Shown in pieces: positions 7,939 through 17,494 of a stretch of 64,000 nucleotides of DNA. The position numbers were made by a program, and so were the translations under genes. Under the pieces are notes generated by a model. The model did not search any database. It saw nothing but the letters and a program-made list of their open reading frames with translations, and was not told the origin of the DNA. The first letter of the stretch is position 1. Each line of letters begins with the position of its first letter. Origin of the DNA: Companilactobacillus sp. RD055328 (GTDB lineage Bacteria > Bacillota > Bacilli > Lactobacillales > Lactobacillaceae); the NCBI RefSeq assembly GCF_022835675.1, contig NZ_BQUT01000005.1, forward strand, positions 372,001 to 436,000, given 5' to 3'.

Positions 7939-10335
7939 TTACTCCTCTTTTGACATAAAATCATATGGGCTAATATCTGTCATTCCTATCATTGGATCAA
8001 CATTATTATTCAATATTATTTCATTTGTTAATTCATAATTTATTGATGTGGTTTCTACTTCTTTAGTTGTAGATATTTCGAAAGTCTTTAACAATCTATT
8101 AATTAAAGTAGTTGCTCTCTTACTAGAGATATCATTGATAGCGTCAATATATGCTTGTTGATCACCTATCATTATAAGCATTGATTTTGCACGAGTAATA
8201 CCAGTATATAATAAGTTACGTTTCAACATACGTTTTGCTTGGCGAACTAGTGGCATAATTACTAATTCAAATTCACTACCTTGTGCTTTATGAATCGAAG
8301 TACAATACGCCAATGTTATTTTATTCCAATCTGAACGTGCATAAGATATTTCTTGACCCGAAAAATCAAAGTGTAGTTCATCACTGTTAATATCGCTATC
8401 TTTTGCATATGTGATACCAGTAATAAGTCCTATTTCACCATTGAATACATTATTTTCTGGATTATTAACTAAATGAACAACTTTATCACCAATTCGATAA
8501 TCAACATTCCCAAACTTCACACTTTTTTTATTAGAGTTAAGTGGATTCAAAATATTTTGAATTATTAAATTAAGATTATCAATACCTGCAGTTCCTCGAT
8601 ACATTGGCGCTAATGTCTGTACATTATCGATATCAAAGTTTTTGTCTTTAACACGTTGAAAGACTTGTTCAATTACACCAGGAATTTGCTTATCGCTAGC
8701 TCTAATAAAACTCCGGTCTTTGAAATTTTGAAAAATTTCATCACTTACTATACCTTCGTTAATATCATGAGCCAACTTAGTAATTGATGAATCACTGTCT
8801 TGACGATAGATAAAATCAAGCTTCTTAGTAGGTAACGCCTCGCTATCAATTAAGTCAGAAAAAACTTGTCCCGGTCCAACTGATGGCAATTGATCTTTAT
8901 CACCTACTAAAATTAATTGAGTTCCCGGATTTATGGCTCCCATTAATTGTTTGAATAAATTAATATCAACCATCGACATTTCATCAATAATTAGTAAGTC
9001 GGCTTCGACTTCACCTACTGTTGCATTATTGATATCTTCATTCCCATTAAGTCCTAATAGTCGATGTATTGTGCTAGCAGGCAAGCTAGTTGTGTCGGCC
9101 ATTTGTTTTGCTGCACGTCCAGTAGGTGCTGCAAGTGAAATAGGAAACACGCTATCTTTATAGTCAGTGATATCTAACGATACTTTGTGTAATTTAGCAT
9201 AAGCTGCAACAATTCCATTAATTATGGTAGTTTTCCCGGTTCCAGGCCCACCTGTTAATAAGAAGATAGGATGTTCAAGAGCCTGTTTAATTGCTTCTTT
9301 TTGTGAATTACCATATTTTATTTTCAATTCTGATTCTACTTCAGAAATCGCTGAATCAATTTTTTCTTCAGCTATATCTTGATTGAATCCTTCATTTATC
9401 AACTTTAAATTTGATGCTATAGTCCATTCGAAGTCATAAAGATATTTCAGATATAAACGTTCATCTTCACGAATAATTAAACCATCAGTAGTTAATTGTT
9501 CTATTTGTTTAGAAATTTTGTCTTCAACATTATCAGTATATCGACTACTCATTAAGAGTCTTTGAGTTTCAGTCTCTAATATACTTTCATTCGCATAAGT
9601 ATTACCTTCAAGTGAAGATAATAAATTCAAGACATGTAAGATAGCTCCACGAATTCTAAATTCATTATCAACGGCAAATCCAAGTTCTTCAGCAATCGCA
9701 TCAGCCTTTTTGAAACCTACTCCATTAATATCTTCAACTAACTGAAATGGGTTATTCATAACTATTTCTAAAGTCTTTGAATGATAAGCTTGAAATATTT
9801 TAGTAGCAATCGTATTACCGATGCCTAACTGGTTCAATTCCAACAGAATTTGTTCCGTCTCATGATTAGACTGAACTTGATTATAAATTATATCAATTTT
9901 GTCATTACTTAAATGTAATCCATCTAATACTGATTTATCTTTTAAAATCTTATCTATTGGATTACTTCCTACAACTTTTAATAAATTTTCAGCCGTCTTT
10001 TTCCCAATACCGGGAAATAAATCACTTGAAAAATAATTAATAAGACTTTGCGTATCAGTCAACTTCTTTTGTGAATAAGAATCAGATTTAAATTGTTGAC
10101 CATACTTAGGATGATTCGTTACATCACCTATAAACTTGTATTCTTGTTCTTCATTGAGATCGCCAAAATAACCCGTGACAACAATTTCTGGTTCATTCCA
10201 GTCTATATTTGTATCTTCTACAGCAACTAGAATAATCTTATAAAAATTGTCTGGGTTTTCAAAAAAAACAGATTCAACTGTACCTTCTATATATTTTTGT
10301 TCTTCGTCAGCGTCCATGTTTTTATTTATTCTCAT
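7939..10335 (-). CDS. recD2: RecD2-type ATP-dependent DNA helicase
   Basis: RecD2 is a 5'-3' superfamily 1B helicase that acts in DNA repair and replication-fork processing without RecBC. The long N-terminal part carries three helix-hairpin-helix repeats (FPGIGKKTAENLLKVVG at about 107-123, GIGNTIATKIF at about 171-181, GVGFKKADAIAEELG at about 205-219). The helicase core has Walker A GGPGTGKTT at about 362-370, the DEMSM box, and a C-terminal UvrD-like part with YTGITRAK. It is full length at 798 residues. It overlaps the preceding TPR gene by 14 bases. An in-frame ATG at 10317 is a possible alternative start, and neither start has a good Shine-Dalgarno. Confidence 0.95.
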   Translation of the reverse strand: MRINKNMDADEEQKYIEGTVESVFFENPDNFYKIILVAVEDTNIDWNEPEIVVTGYFGDLNEEQEYKFIGDVTNHPKYGQQFKSDSYSQKKLTDTQSLINYFSSDLFPGIGKKTAENLLKVVGSNPIDKILKDKSVLDGLHLSNDKIDIIYNQVQSNHETEQILLELNQLGIGNTIATKIFQAYHSKTLEIVMNNPFQLVEDINGVGFKKADAIAEELGFAVDNEFRIRGAILHVLNLLSSLEGNTYANESILETETQRLLMSSRYTDNVEDKISKQIEQLTTDGLIIREDERLYLKYLYDFEWTIASNLKLINEGFNQDIAEEKIDSAISEVESELKIKYGNSQKEAIKQALEHPIFLLTGGPGTGKTTIINGIVAAYAKLHKVSLDITDYKDSVFPISLAAPTGRAAKQMADTTSLPASTIHRLLGLNGNEDINNATVGEVEADLLIIDEMSMVDINLFKQLMGAINPGTQLILVGDKDQLPSVGPGQVFSDLIDSEALPTKKLDFIYRQDSDSSITKLAHDINEGIVSDEIFQNFKDRSFIRASDKQIPGVIEQVFQRVKDKNFDIDNVQTLAPMYRGTAGIDNLNLIIQNILNPLNSNKKSVKFGNVDYRIGDKVVHLVNNPENNVFNGEIGLITGITYAKDSDINSDELHFDFSGQEISYARSDWNKITLAYCTSIHKAQGSEFELVIMPLVRQAKRMLKRNLLYTGITRAKSMLIMIGDQQAYIDAINDISSKRATTLINRLLKTFEISTTKEVETTSINYELTNEIILNNNVDPMIGMTDISPYDFMSKEE

Positions 10336-10984
10336 TAATTATTTTTTGTATATCTGTTAATCGTTGAATATTATCTTCATAATACTTCTGATTAATGGCT
10401 TTTGATTCTTTAAATACAGATTGAGCTTTAGGATCATCAAGAGTAAACAAACATACTCCTAAATTGAAAGTGTTCCTCTCGTTTTTTCTAATATCTGTAG
10501 ATATTAAATAATATTTCTTAGCATCTTTTACATTACCCATTGCTAAGAAGATATCACCAACTAATTGAGCATATCCCTCATCTTCATGCTCATTTTCGGC
10601 GGCAGTAATAGCGTAAACAAGTGCATGATTATTATCACCCAATTGTTGATAACACTGAGCTAACATAAAGGACGCAGGATTTCTCATCTCTGTCTTTAAT
10701 AGTTCAGTAAATATTGGTAAAGCTTGATCAATTTTACTTTGATTAAAATAAATATTACCCAAATTATATTTAATAGTATCTTCATCGGGGAAAATATTGA
10801 GTGAACGTTTTAAAAGCTCTTCAGCTTGTTCAAATTCACCACCATAAGAAAGATAAGTAGATAGCTGTAGGATTATTTCTAATTGCTTAAAATCATCATT
10901 TAACGCCTTTGTCAAAGTAATAACAGCTGCTTCTTTATCACCAGATTCATATTGTTTAGCAGCTTGTTTTGCAACTTCATTCAT
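10322..10984 (-). CDS. Tetratricopeptide repeat protein
   Basis: This 220-residue soluble protein consists almost entirely of TPR helical hairpins, the clearest being FPDEDTIKYNLGNIYFNQSKIDQALPIF. No signal peptide or membrane helix is seen. Such proteins act as adaptors, and a conserved copy between a phosphoglycerate mutase family gene and recD2 is frequent in lactobacilli. No partner is known to me. Its end overlaps the recD2 start by 14 bases and it begins eight bases after the pgm-like stop, so the three genes form one transcript. Confidence 0.85.
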   Translation of the reverse strand: MNEVAKQAAKQYESGDKEAAVITLTKALNDDFKQLEIILQLSTYLSYGGEFEQAEELLKRSLNIFPDEDTIKYNLGNIYFNQSKIDQALPIFTELLKTEMRNPASFMLAQCYQQLGDNNHALVYAITAAENEHEDEGYAQLVGDIFLAMGNVKDAKKYYLISTDIRKNERNTFNLGVCLFTLDDPKAQSVFKESKAINQKYYEDNIQRLTDIQKIINENK

Positions 10985-10992
10985 ATTATCAC

Positions 10993-11652
10993 CTAAATCG
11001 TATCTGTAACGTCTTTTTTCTTATGTAAGAATTGCGTATTGTTCCAATCTAGCAATTCGAAACTTTCACCGTAATCATCTGTTTCCATAGTTGTTACACT
11101 TGTATTTGATAGTCCGCCATCTTTACGTAAATCATTTAGCTTCTCATTTGCTAATGACTTAATCATTGCTACTAAAGCTGCACCATGACTGACAACGATA
11201 TAGTTCTCATCTCCTGTTGAATCTTTAGCAATTGATTTAATCAATTTATTAGTACGTTTTATTACATCCTGAAATGACTCACCATTAATGATTGTTTCAT
11301 CATAATCTTCTGGACTATTTCTAAATGCCCAAATAAGTCCTGGAAACTTAGATTCTACGTCTTTGAACTTCTCACCTTCCATAATACCTAAATTAAACTC
11401 TCTCAGTTCATCATAAGTAATAATTGGAATATTTATACCCATATCGTTAATTAATGTCTCAGCGGTTACCTGAGCCCTTTTTAAAGGACTTGAAAATACC
11501 TTATCAAACTTGATGTCTTGTAAGAACTCACTCAAGTATTTAATATCGGTATAGCTTTCTTCAAGTAATGGTGAATCTCCATTTGCCCCTTGATATCTTC
11601 CTTCAAGATTCCACTGTGTTTTTCCATGCCTAATAAAATAAAATTTTGTCAC
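10993..11652 (-). CDS. Histidine phosphatase (phosphoglycerate mutase) family protein
   Basis: The 219-residue protein carries the phospho-acceptor motif RHGKTQWN at residues 8-15 and the second catalytic histidine in VSHGAALVAM. These place it in the branched cofactor-dependent phosphoglycerate mutase/phosphatase superfamily. The short form lacks the extra segments of glycolytic mutases, so a phosphatase role is more likely than glycolysis. I place the start at GTG 11652 (MTKFYFIRHG), with TAGGAG seven bases upstream. The frame continues further upstream but would cross the promoter. It is the first gene of the pgm-TPR-recD2-eis run. Confidence 0.88.
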   Translation of the reverse strand: MTKFYFIRHGKTQWNLEGRYQGANGDSPLLEESYTDIKYLSEFLQDIKFDKVFSSPLKRAQVTAETLINDMGINIPIITYDELREFNLGIMEGEKFKDVESKFPGLIWAFRNSPEDYDETIINGESFQDVIKRTNKLIKSIAKDSTGDENYIVVSHGAALVAMIKSLANEKLNDLRKDGGLSNTSVTTMETDDYGESFELLDWNNTQFLHKKKDVTDTI

Positions 11653-11686
11653 TATTTGACTCCTACTATTTTCCCTATATGTAAAC

Positions 11687-11715
11687 ATTATGGAGATTTT
11701 CATGAGTTAATTCAA
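11687..11715 (-). promoter_or_regulatory. Promoter of the pgm-like/TPR/recD2 operon
   Basis: On the minus strand TTGAAT (11710-11715) and CATAAT (11687-11692) are separated by exactly 17 bases. The transcript would start about 30 bases before the GTG start of the phosphatase gene. Confidence 0.65.
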
Positions 11716-11720
11716 GTAAT

Positions 11721-11750
11721 AAAAAAAGAAGCTTAACTAAGCTTCTTTTT
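11721..11750 (-). terminator. Intrinsic terminator after mnmA
   Basis: GAAGCTT and AAGCTTC form a stem with a four-base loop, flanked by A- and T-runs. It ends the mnmA transcript just before the promoter of the next operon. Confidence 0.88.
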
Positions 11751-11757
11751 TACATAT

Positions 11758-12882
<1,125 letters not shown>

Positions 12883-13218
12883 CTAATTCTTAACTAAAAT
12901 TTCTCTTTTAATAAAATCATCTAAAATATATTGATATAGTTCAATCATTGCATCAGTATCTTTTAATTTTGAAATGTTAATATCTGTCATACCTGTCATA
13001 TCAGTTACAGACATTTTTAATTTGTCCAAATCTTTAGCGATACTAATCTTTAATTTGAATTTGGCATCATAAGGAGAATCACCTATTGGACGGTCAAATA
13101 AAAAATTACCATTGTTAGTTTCAACAAAACCAACATCTTTTAATGAGTATTTTTTTATATTTGGTGATAATGTATATTTTTGTTCATCACCTGTTACTTG
13201 ATCTGTTAAATGTGCCAT
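12883..13218 (-). CDS. DUF1831 family protein between cysteine desulfurase and mnmA
   Basis: The 111-residue protein matches a small family seen mainly in lactobacilli. It is soluble and acidic in its C-terminal half (KDTDAMIELYQYILDD), with a beta-rich middle (KFKLKISIAKDL). I count no cysteine at all, so it cannot carry a persulfide itself. It starts directly after the desulfurase stop (one base between) and ends nine bases before mnmA. A role as an adaptor or scaffold in sulfur transfer to tRNA is a plausible inference from position only. No catalytic motif is seen. Confidence 0.8.
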   Translation of the reverse strand: MAHLTDQVTGDEQKYTLSPNIKKYSLKDVGFVETNNGNFLFDRPIGDSPYDAKFKLKISIAKDLDKLKMSVTDMTGMTDINISKLKDTDAMIELYQYILDDFIKREILVKN

Positions 13219-13219
13219 C

Positions 13220-14359
13220 TTAATTCTCCTTAGATAATTCTTTTACAATATCGACTAACTTATCAACAAAAATTTGTAATTCATCTTCAGTAGTCATTTT
13301 ACCAAAACTAATACGAATTGATTCATTTATTCTATCTTCATTATCAAACATTGCTTTTAATACATGTGAAGGTTCGAGACTTCCCGCAGTACATGCCGAA
13401 CCACCAGAAACAGCAACTCCAACCATATCAAGACGAGTAATCAAAATATCTCTTTGAATTCCTTTAAGCCAAATGTTTAAAACATGAGTGGGACTATCAA
13501 TTAAACCATTCACATCATAATCAATATTATTTTGTGACAAGGTTTCAACAATCATATTTTTATAGCCTTGATACTTCTTAACTAAAGTTTGACTATCTTC
13601 TAATCGTTCAATAGCTTCAGCAAATCCCGCAATCCCAGGAATATTTTCAGTCCCAGCGCGACGTTTGGTTTCTTGATCACCGCCACGTATAAATGAAGGC
13701 AAAATTAACTCATCATTTATATACAAAGTACCTAAAAATTTTGGTCCATATATTTTATGTGCTGAAGTTGATAGTAAGTCTACATTTAATTCTTTAACAT
13801 CAATGTTCAACATTCCTAAAGCTTGTACTGCATCGGTATGAAAAACAGCTTGATGATTTTTAACAACTTCACCAATTTCTTTAATTGGCATTACCACACC
13901 AGTTTCATTATTAACCATCATAACTGATACCAAGATAGTATCATCACGTAATGCATTTTCAACTTGATCGGCAGTAATTTGTCCTTGTCGATTAGGTTTT
14001 AAATAAGTTACTTCAAAACCTTGCGATTCCAAATATTCAAGCGGTTTTAATACTGATTCATGTTCAATCTGTGTTGAAATAATGTGTTTACCATATTTCG
14101 ATCTTGCTTCAGCTGTTGAAATAATAGCAGTATTATTGCTTTCACTTCCACCACTTGTAAAAATAATTTCTTTTTCTTGAGCATTTATCCTGTTTGAAAT
14201 TATTTTTCGACTTTTTTGTAGAGTTGCCTTGGCTTTTCTTCCCGTAAAATCAGGGGTTGATGCATTACCAAAGTCATTCTTCATCTCTTCAGTTATTACA
14301 TCAATAACTTTTTCATCCATTGGTGTGGTGGCAGCATAATTAAGATATATATTGTTCAT
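13220..14359 (-). CDS. Cysteine desulfurase, MnmA-linked (YrvO/IscS class)
   Basis: This PLP enzyme takes sulfur from cysteine and holds it as a persulfide. The family motifs are present: YLNYAATTPMDEKV at the N-terminus, the PLP lysine in STSAHKIYGPK (near residue 200), and the catalytic cysteine loop GGSACTAGS (near residue 320). At 379 residues it is a class I NifS/IscS-like enzyme. Its genes downstream are DUF1831 and mnmA with almost no spacing, so its main client is expected to be MnmA. A second desulfurase at 42920-44065 sits next to thiI. The start at 14359 follows AGGAGGTGGCAC closely. Confidence 0.93.
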   Translation of the reverse strand: MNNIYLNYAATTPMDEKVIDVITEEMKNDFGNASTPDFTGRKAKATLQKSRKIISNRINAQEKEIIFTSGGSESNNTAIISTAEARSKYGKHIISTQIEHESVLKPLEYLESQGFEVTYLKPNRQGQITADQVENALRDDTILVSVMMVNNETGVVMPIKEIGEVVKNHQAVFHTDAVQALGMLNIDVKELNVDLLSTSAHKIYGPKFLGTLYINDELILPSFIRGGDQETKRRAGTENIPGIAGFAEAIERLEDSQTLVKKYQGYKNMIVETLSQNNIDYDVNGLIDSPTHVLNIWLKGIQRDILITRLDMVGVAVSGGSACTAGSLEPSHVLKAMFDNEDRINESIRISFGKMTTEDELQIFVDKLVDIVKELSKEN

Positions 14360-14374
14360 TGTGCCACCTCCTAT

Positions 14375-15058
14375 TTAATTATTATTCAAAAAATTCAATA
14401 GCATTGATACTGAGTTCTTACCTGCAGTTACCACAAATTCGTCAAAATCAACTGCGGCATTGCTATCTCCAACATCACTCATTGAGCGAATTACAACAAA
14501 TGGTATTTTAAACTCATTACATACTTGAGCAACCGCTGCTCCTTCCATTTCACTGGCAAGGGCATCGGGGAAATTACCCAATATTTGTTGGTTTTGTTCA
14601 TTAGTTCCGATGAATTGATCACCAGTAACAATTAACCCTTTATGAAAAGCTAAACCTGTTGCAGTTGCAGCACTAGCAATTTTTTCAACGGAGTTTGAAT
14701 CTGCTTCAAAAAATAGTTCTCGTTTGGGTAATTGACCATGCTTATATCCAACAACATTAACGTCATGGTAAGCAAGTTTTGTAGATATTACTACATCACC
14801 GATTTTAAGTCCTTGACCAATACCTCCAGCTGAACCTGTATTAATAATAAGTTCAGGCTGATAAATATTAGCCATCAAAGTCGTTGTCATTGATGCTTGG
14901 ACTTTTCCAATTCCAGATAAAGCAAGAACTAGATGATGTTTTTTATATGTTCCTTGATAAAAAGTTACACCGGCAATATTACTTTCTTCGATATTCTCCA
15001 TCGATTCTAAAAGTAATCTTTGCTCTTCTTCCATGGGGATAATTACACCTAAATTCAT
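14375..15058 (-). CDS. mtnN: 5'-methylthioadenosine/S-adenosylhomocysteine nucleosidase
   Basis: MtnN (Pfs) splits adenine from methylthioadenosine and S-adenosylhomocysteine, recycling SAM by-products and feeding LuxS. The phosphorylase-superfamily motifs are clear: NTGSAGGIGQGLKIGDVVIS in the middle, ASEMEGAAVAQV (substrate-binding Met-Glu) and VIRSMSDVGD with the catalytic aspartate near the C-terminus. At 227 residues it is full length. It sits 15 bases before the cysteine desulfurase and 20 after the small membrane protein gene, within one minus-strand run. An AAAAGGAGAGAGT site precedes the ATG. Confidence 0.96.
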   Translation of the reverse strand: MNLGVIIPMEEEQRLLLESMENIEESNIAGVTFYQGTYKKHHLVLALSGIGKVQASMTTTLMANIYQPELIINTGSAGGIGQGLKIGDVVISTKLAYHDVNVVGYKHGQLPKRELFFEADSNSVEKIASAATATGLAFHKGLIVTGDQFIGTNEQNQQILGNFPDALASEMEGAAVAQVCNEFKIPFVVIRSMSDVGDSNAAVDFDEFVVTAGKNSVSMLLNFLNNN

Positions 15059-15078
15059 ATACTCTCTCCTTTTAAAAA

Positions 15079-15282
15079 CTACAAGAAAAACAATATCAGA
15101 TATACAATAATAATCAAAACAAAAACAACTAGAATTGCACGATTTAATCGACTTTTTAGTTTATTTTTTTTCTCGCGTGCGACTAATCGGCGATTTGTTT
15201 CAATTCTTTCGGGATTTTCTCTTGCATAACGCTCTTCAGCTTCTAATCTTTGCTTGTCTTTTTCTTCAAAATTATTATCCAT
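15079..15282 (-). CDS. Small C-terminally anchored membrane protein, unknown function
   Basis: I do not recognise a named family. The 67 residues split into a very charged N-terminal half, rich in Glu, Arg and Lys and likely a single amphipathic helix, and one hydrophobic helix at the extreme C-terminus (AILVVFVLIIIVYLILFFL). This is a tail-anchored layout with the charged part in the cytoplasm. It overlaps the end of the NUDIX gene by eight bases and precedes mtnN, so it is translated with metabolic housekeeping genes. The consistent spacing and start support a real gene. Confidence 0.75.
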   Translation of the reverse strand: MDNNFEEKDKQRLEAEERYARENPERIETNRRLVAREKKNKLKSRLNRAILVVFVLIIIVYLILFFL

Positions 15283-15838
15283 ATTGACTACCTCTATTCA
15301 TTTGCCAATAGTTAATAGCTAATAATGTTTTTGCATCACAGATGAATTCTTGTTCAATCTGCTTATTTATTTCTTCCAATGTGAACCATTCAACATTTAA
15401 GAATTCATCACTGTCTAGCTTCAAATCGTCAAATTCTCTTTTTGGATTAACTGCAAAGAATGTATAAAACATTTCATTTGAATATCCCACACTACAATAG
15501 AATTTATCTACTAGTACGAGATCATCAGCTTGGAATCCTGTTTCTTCTCTTAATTCGCGTTTTGCAACTTTTTTAAAATCAGTTTCGCCAATATCAATTT
15601 TCCCAGCAGGAATTTCCAAAGTTTCTTTGGCCATTGGAGCACGCCATTGACGAACTAAGGCAATTTTATCATCTTGAATTAAAATAATACCCACGCCGCC
15701 ATTATGTTTAATCACTTCACGTGTAGAAGTGCTACCATCAGGAAGTTTGACATCTTGTACTGAAAGATCAACAACATTCCCTTTAAAAATATTCTTTTCA
15801 GATATAACTTTTTCTTCGAATTTACTTTGTTTGCTCAT
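15275..15838 (-). CDS. nudF: NUDIX hydrolase, ADP-ribose pyrophosphatase type
   Basis: The Nudix box is complete: GKIDIGE, then REL, then REETGF (about residues 91-113). The 187-residue length and the N-terminal segment (FKGNVVDLSVQDVKLPDGSTSTREVI) match ADP-ribose pyrophosphatases such as B. subtilis NudF, which hydrolyse ADP-ribose to AMP and ribose 5-phosphate. It overlaps the MFS gene upstream by 17 bases and the small membrane protein gene downstream by eight. The substrate is inferred from family likeness. Confidence 0.9.
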   Translation of the reverse strand: MSKQSKFEEKVISEKNIFKGNVVDLSVQDVKLPDGSTSTREVIKHNGGVGIILIQDDKIALVRQWRAPMAKETLEIPAGKIDIGETDFKKVAKRELREETGFQADDLVLVDKFYCSVGYSNEMFYTFFAVNPKREFDDLKLDSDEFLNVEWFTLEEINKQIEQEFICDAKTLLAINYWQMNRGSQYG

Positions 15839-17240
15839 TTGAACGATACCATCTTATTCCTGTAGTTATTAATGCCAGAATACAAATACCAAATGCAGCC
15901 CAGAATGTGACATGCATTCCTGATATAAATATCTCAGGTTTATCATTTAGATAGGTGGTTACTGAATATCCGGCTGAACTACTCATTGAACTAAATAATA
16001 TAGTAGTTGCTAAAGAAATTCCAATAATCATTCCCATATTTCTAGCTAAAGAATTCAACCCACCTGCTATTCCTAAATATTTCTTATCTACAGAACTCAT
16101 AACTATTGAATTATTAGGAGCTTGGAAAATTCCATTTCCAAAACCAACTAGACCAATAAAAATCATAACCATCCAAAGTGGTGTATTAAGATCCATCAAT
16201 GCATAGCTTACCTGACTAATTGCGATTATAACTAATCCGATAAACGTCATCATCATCGGACTAACACGATCGGAAATTCTACCAGCAAACGGTGCAACAA
16301 TTACTTGTACTAAAGGAAAAATCATCAGTACATATCCAGCGTGAGAGGCATTCATTCCTCGTGCATTTTGTAGATAAAATGGTGAGATAACATTAAAGAA
16401 GAAGTTAGTTACAAAAATTAAAAATCCACATAATAAACTAATTGAAAAATTACCATTTTTAAAAATTTCAAAATTAATCAAAGGATAACTAATTGAACGT
16501 TGTCTTCTAACAAATAATGTAAATAAAATTATGGCTATAATGAAGGCTAGTAATATATATACATTACTAAATCCTATTTCTTGTCCCACAAATATTGCAC
16601 CAAAAAATGCTACGATTGCAAGGAAATATGACATGAAACCTAAATAATCAATTCTACTCTTGTTAGTAGTTTCATCTTTAGGCAAATACATTTGTCCAAA
16701 AATAAACGCAAAAATTCCTACTGGTACATTAATCCAGAATATATAACCCCATGGTAAGGCACCTAAAATAATGCCGCCTAAACCAGGGCCAGCTATTGAA
16801 CCTAATGCCACAAAAGAACCAACCCAACCAAGAGCTTGTCCACGTTCAGTAGCTGGGAAAACTTCAGTAATAATTCCATTATTAGTACTCATTGTCATTG
16901 CTGCTCCAATTGCTTGTACTGTGCGTCCAAACAATAAAAACAATAGACTATGATTAAATCCACAAAGTAAAGACCCTAAGATGAATAAAGCCCCACCTAA
17001 TTGAAAAATTTTGACTTTACCTATCGTATCACCTAGTTTTCCAAACAATATTAAAAAGGCACATATAACAATTAAATAAATTGATACAACCCATTCTGCT
17101 TGATTCATGGGAATATTTAAATCTCTTCCCATAGTAGGTAGTGCAATATTTACAATACTTCCATCAAGCACTGACATGAAAGTAAATAGATTAACCGCAA
17201 TTAATATTTTCCAGCGGTTAGGATTAACATTAGTTTTCAT
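15822..17240 (-). CDS. MFS transporter, DHA2 (14-helix) drug efflux type
   Basis: The 472-residue protein has about 14 hydrophobic helices and the DHA2 hallmarks: LDGSIVNIALPTMGRDL in helix 1 (motif D1), LFGKLGDTIGKVKIF in loop 2-3 (motif A) and the antiporter motif C area GSIAGPGLGGIIL in helix 5. Such proteins exchange protons for lipophilic drugs, dyes or detergents; the substrate here is unknown. I place the start at 17240 (MKTNVNPNRWK), with AAGGAAG eight bases upstream. The frame continues upstream only through the csp terminator. The start lies about 24 bases behind that terminator, so expression may depend on read-through. Confidence 0.92.
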   Translation of the reverse strand: MKTNVNPNRWKILIAVNLFTFMSVLDGSIVNIALPTMGRDLNIPMNQAEWVVSIYLIVICAFLILFGKLGDTIGKVKIFQLGGALFILGSLLCGFNHSLLFLLFGRTVQAIGAAMTMSTNNGIITEVFPATERGQALGWVGSFVALGSIAGPGLGGIILGALPWGYIFWINVPVGIFAFIFGQMYLPKDETTNKSRIDYLGFMSYFLAIVAFFGAIFVGQEIGFSNVYILLAFIIAIILFTLFVRRQRSISYPLINFEIFKNGNFSISLLCGFLIFVTNFFFNVISPFYLQNARGMNASHAGYVLMIFPLVQVIVAPFAGRISDRVSPMMMTFIGLVIIAISQVSYALMDLNTPLWMVMIFIGLVGFGNGIFQAPNNSIVMSSVDKKYLGIAGGLNSLARNMGMIIGISLATTILFSSMSSSAGYSVTTYLNDKPEIFISGMHVTFWAAFGICILALITTGIRWYRSNEQTK

Positions 17241-17263
17241 TAAAAATCTTCCTTTTCCAAAAA

Positions 17264-17291
17264 TAAAAAAGCACAATGCGTGCTTTTTTAT
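17264..17291 (-). terminator. Intrinsic terminator after the cold-shock-like gene
   Basis: AAAAAGCAC and GTGCTTTTT pair around a five-base loop and are followed on the minus strand by a T-rich stretch. It ends the ileS-csp transcript, immediately before the MFS ribosome binding site. Confidence 0.85.
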
Positions 17292-17292
17292 T

Positions 17293-17493
17293 TTACAACA
17301 ATATTATATTTACTGCTTGAGGACCTTTTAATCCCTGTGCAATTTCAAATTCAACTTCGGCATTATCTTCAATATATTTTTCATCACGATTCTTAAATGA
17401 TGTTATAAAAGCGAAATATTGCTTACCTTCATTATCTTCAATAAAGCCAAATCCTTTTTTAGCATCGAACTTAACTACTTTTCCTGAGAACAT
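17293..17493 (-). CDS. Cold-shock-domain-like protein with altered RNP2
   Basis: The 66-residue protein aligns along its length with CspA/CspB: MFSGKVVKFDAKKGFGFIE at the N-terminus and GLKGPQAVNI at the end. RNP1 (KGFGFI) is intact. The RNP2 strand, normally VFVHF, reads YFAFIT, without its histidine, and the usual VKWF tryptophan is phenylalanine (VKFD). Nucleic-acid binding may therefore be weaker or different. The start at 17493 is chosen from family length. Its ribosome binding site (GGAAGGA) lies inside the end of ileS, whose stop is one base away, so it is cotranscribed and probably coupled with ileS. A terminator follows. Confidence 0.85.
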   Translation of the reverse strand: MFSGKVVKFDAKKGFGFIEDNEGKQYFAFITSFKNRDEKYIEDNAEVEFEIAQGLKGPQAVNIILL

Positions 17494-17494
17494 A

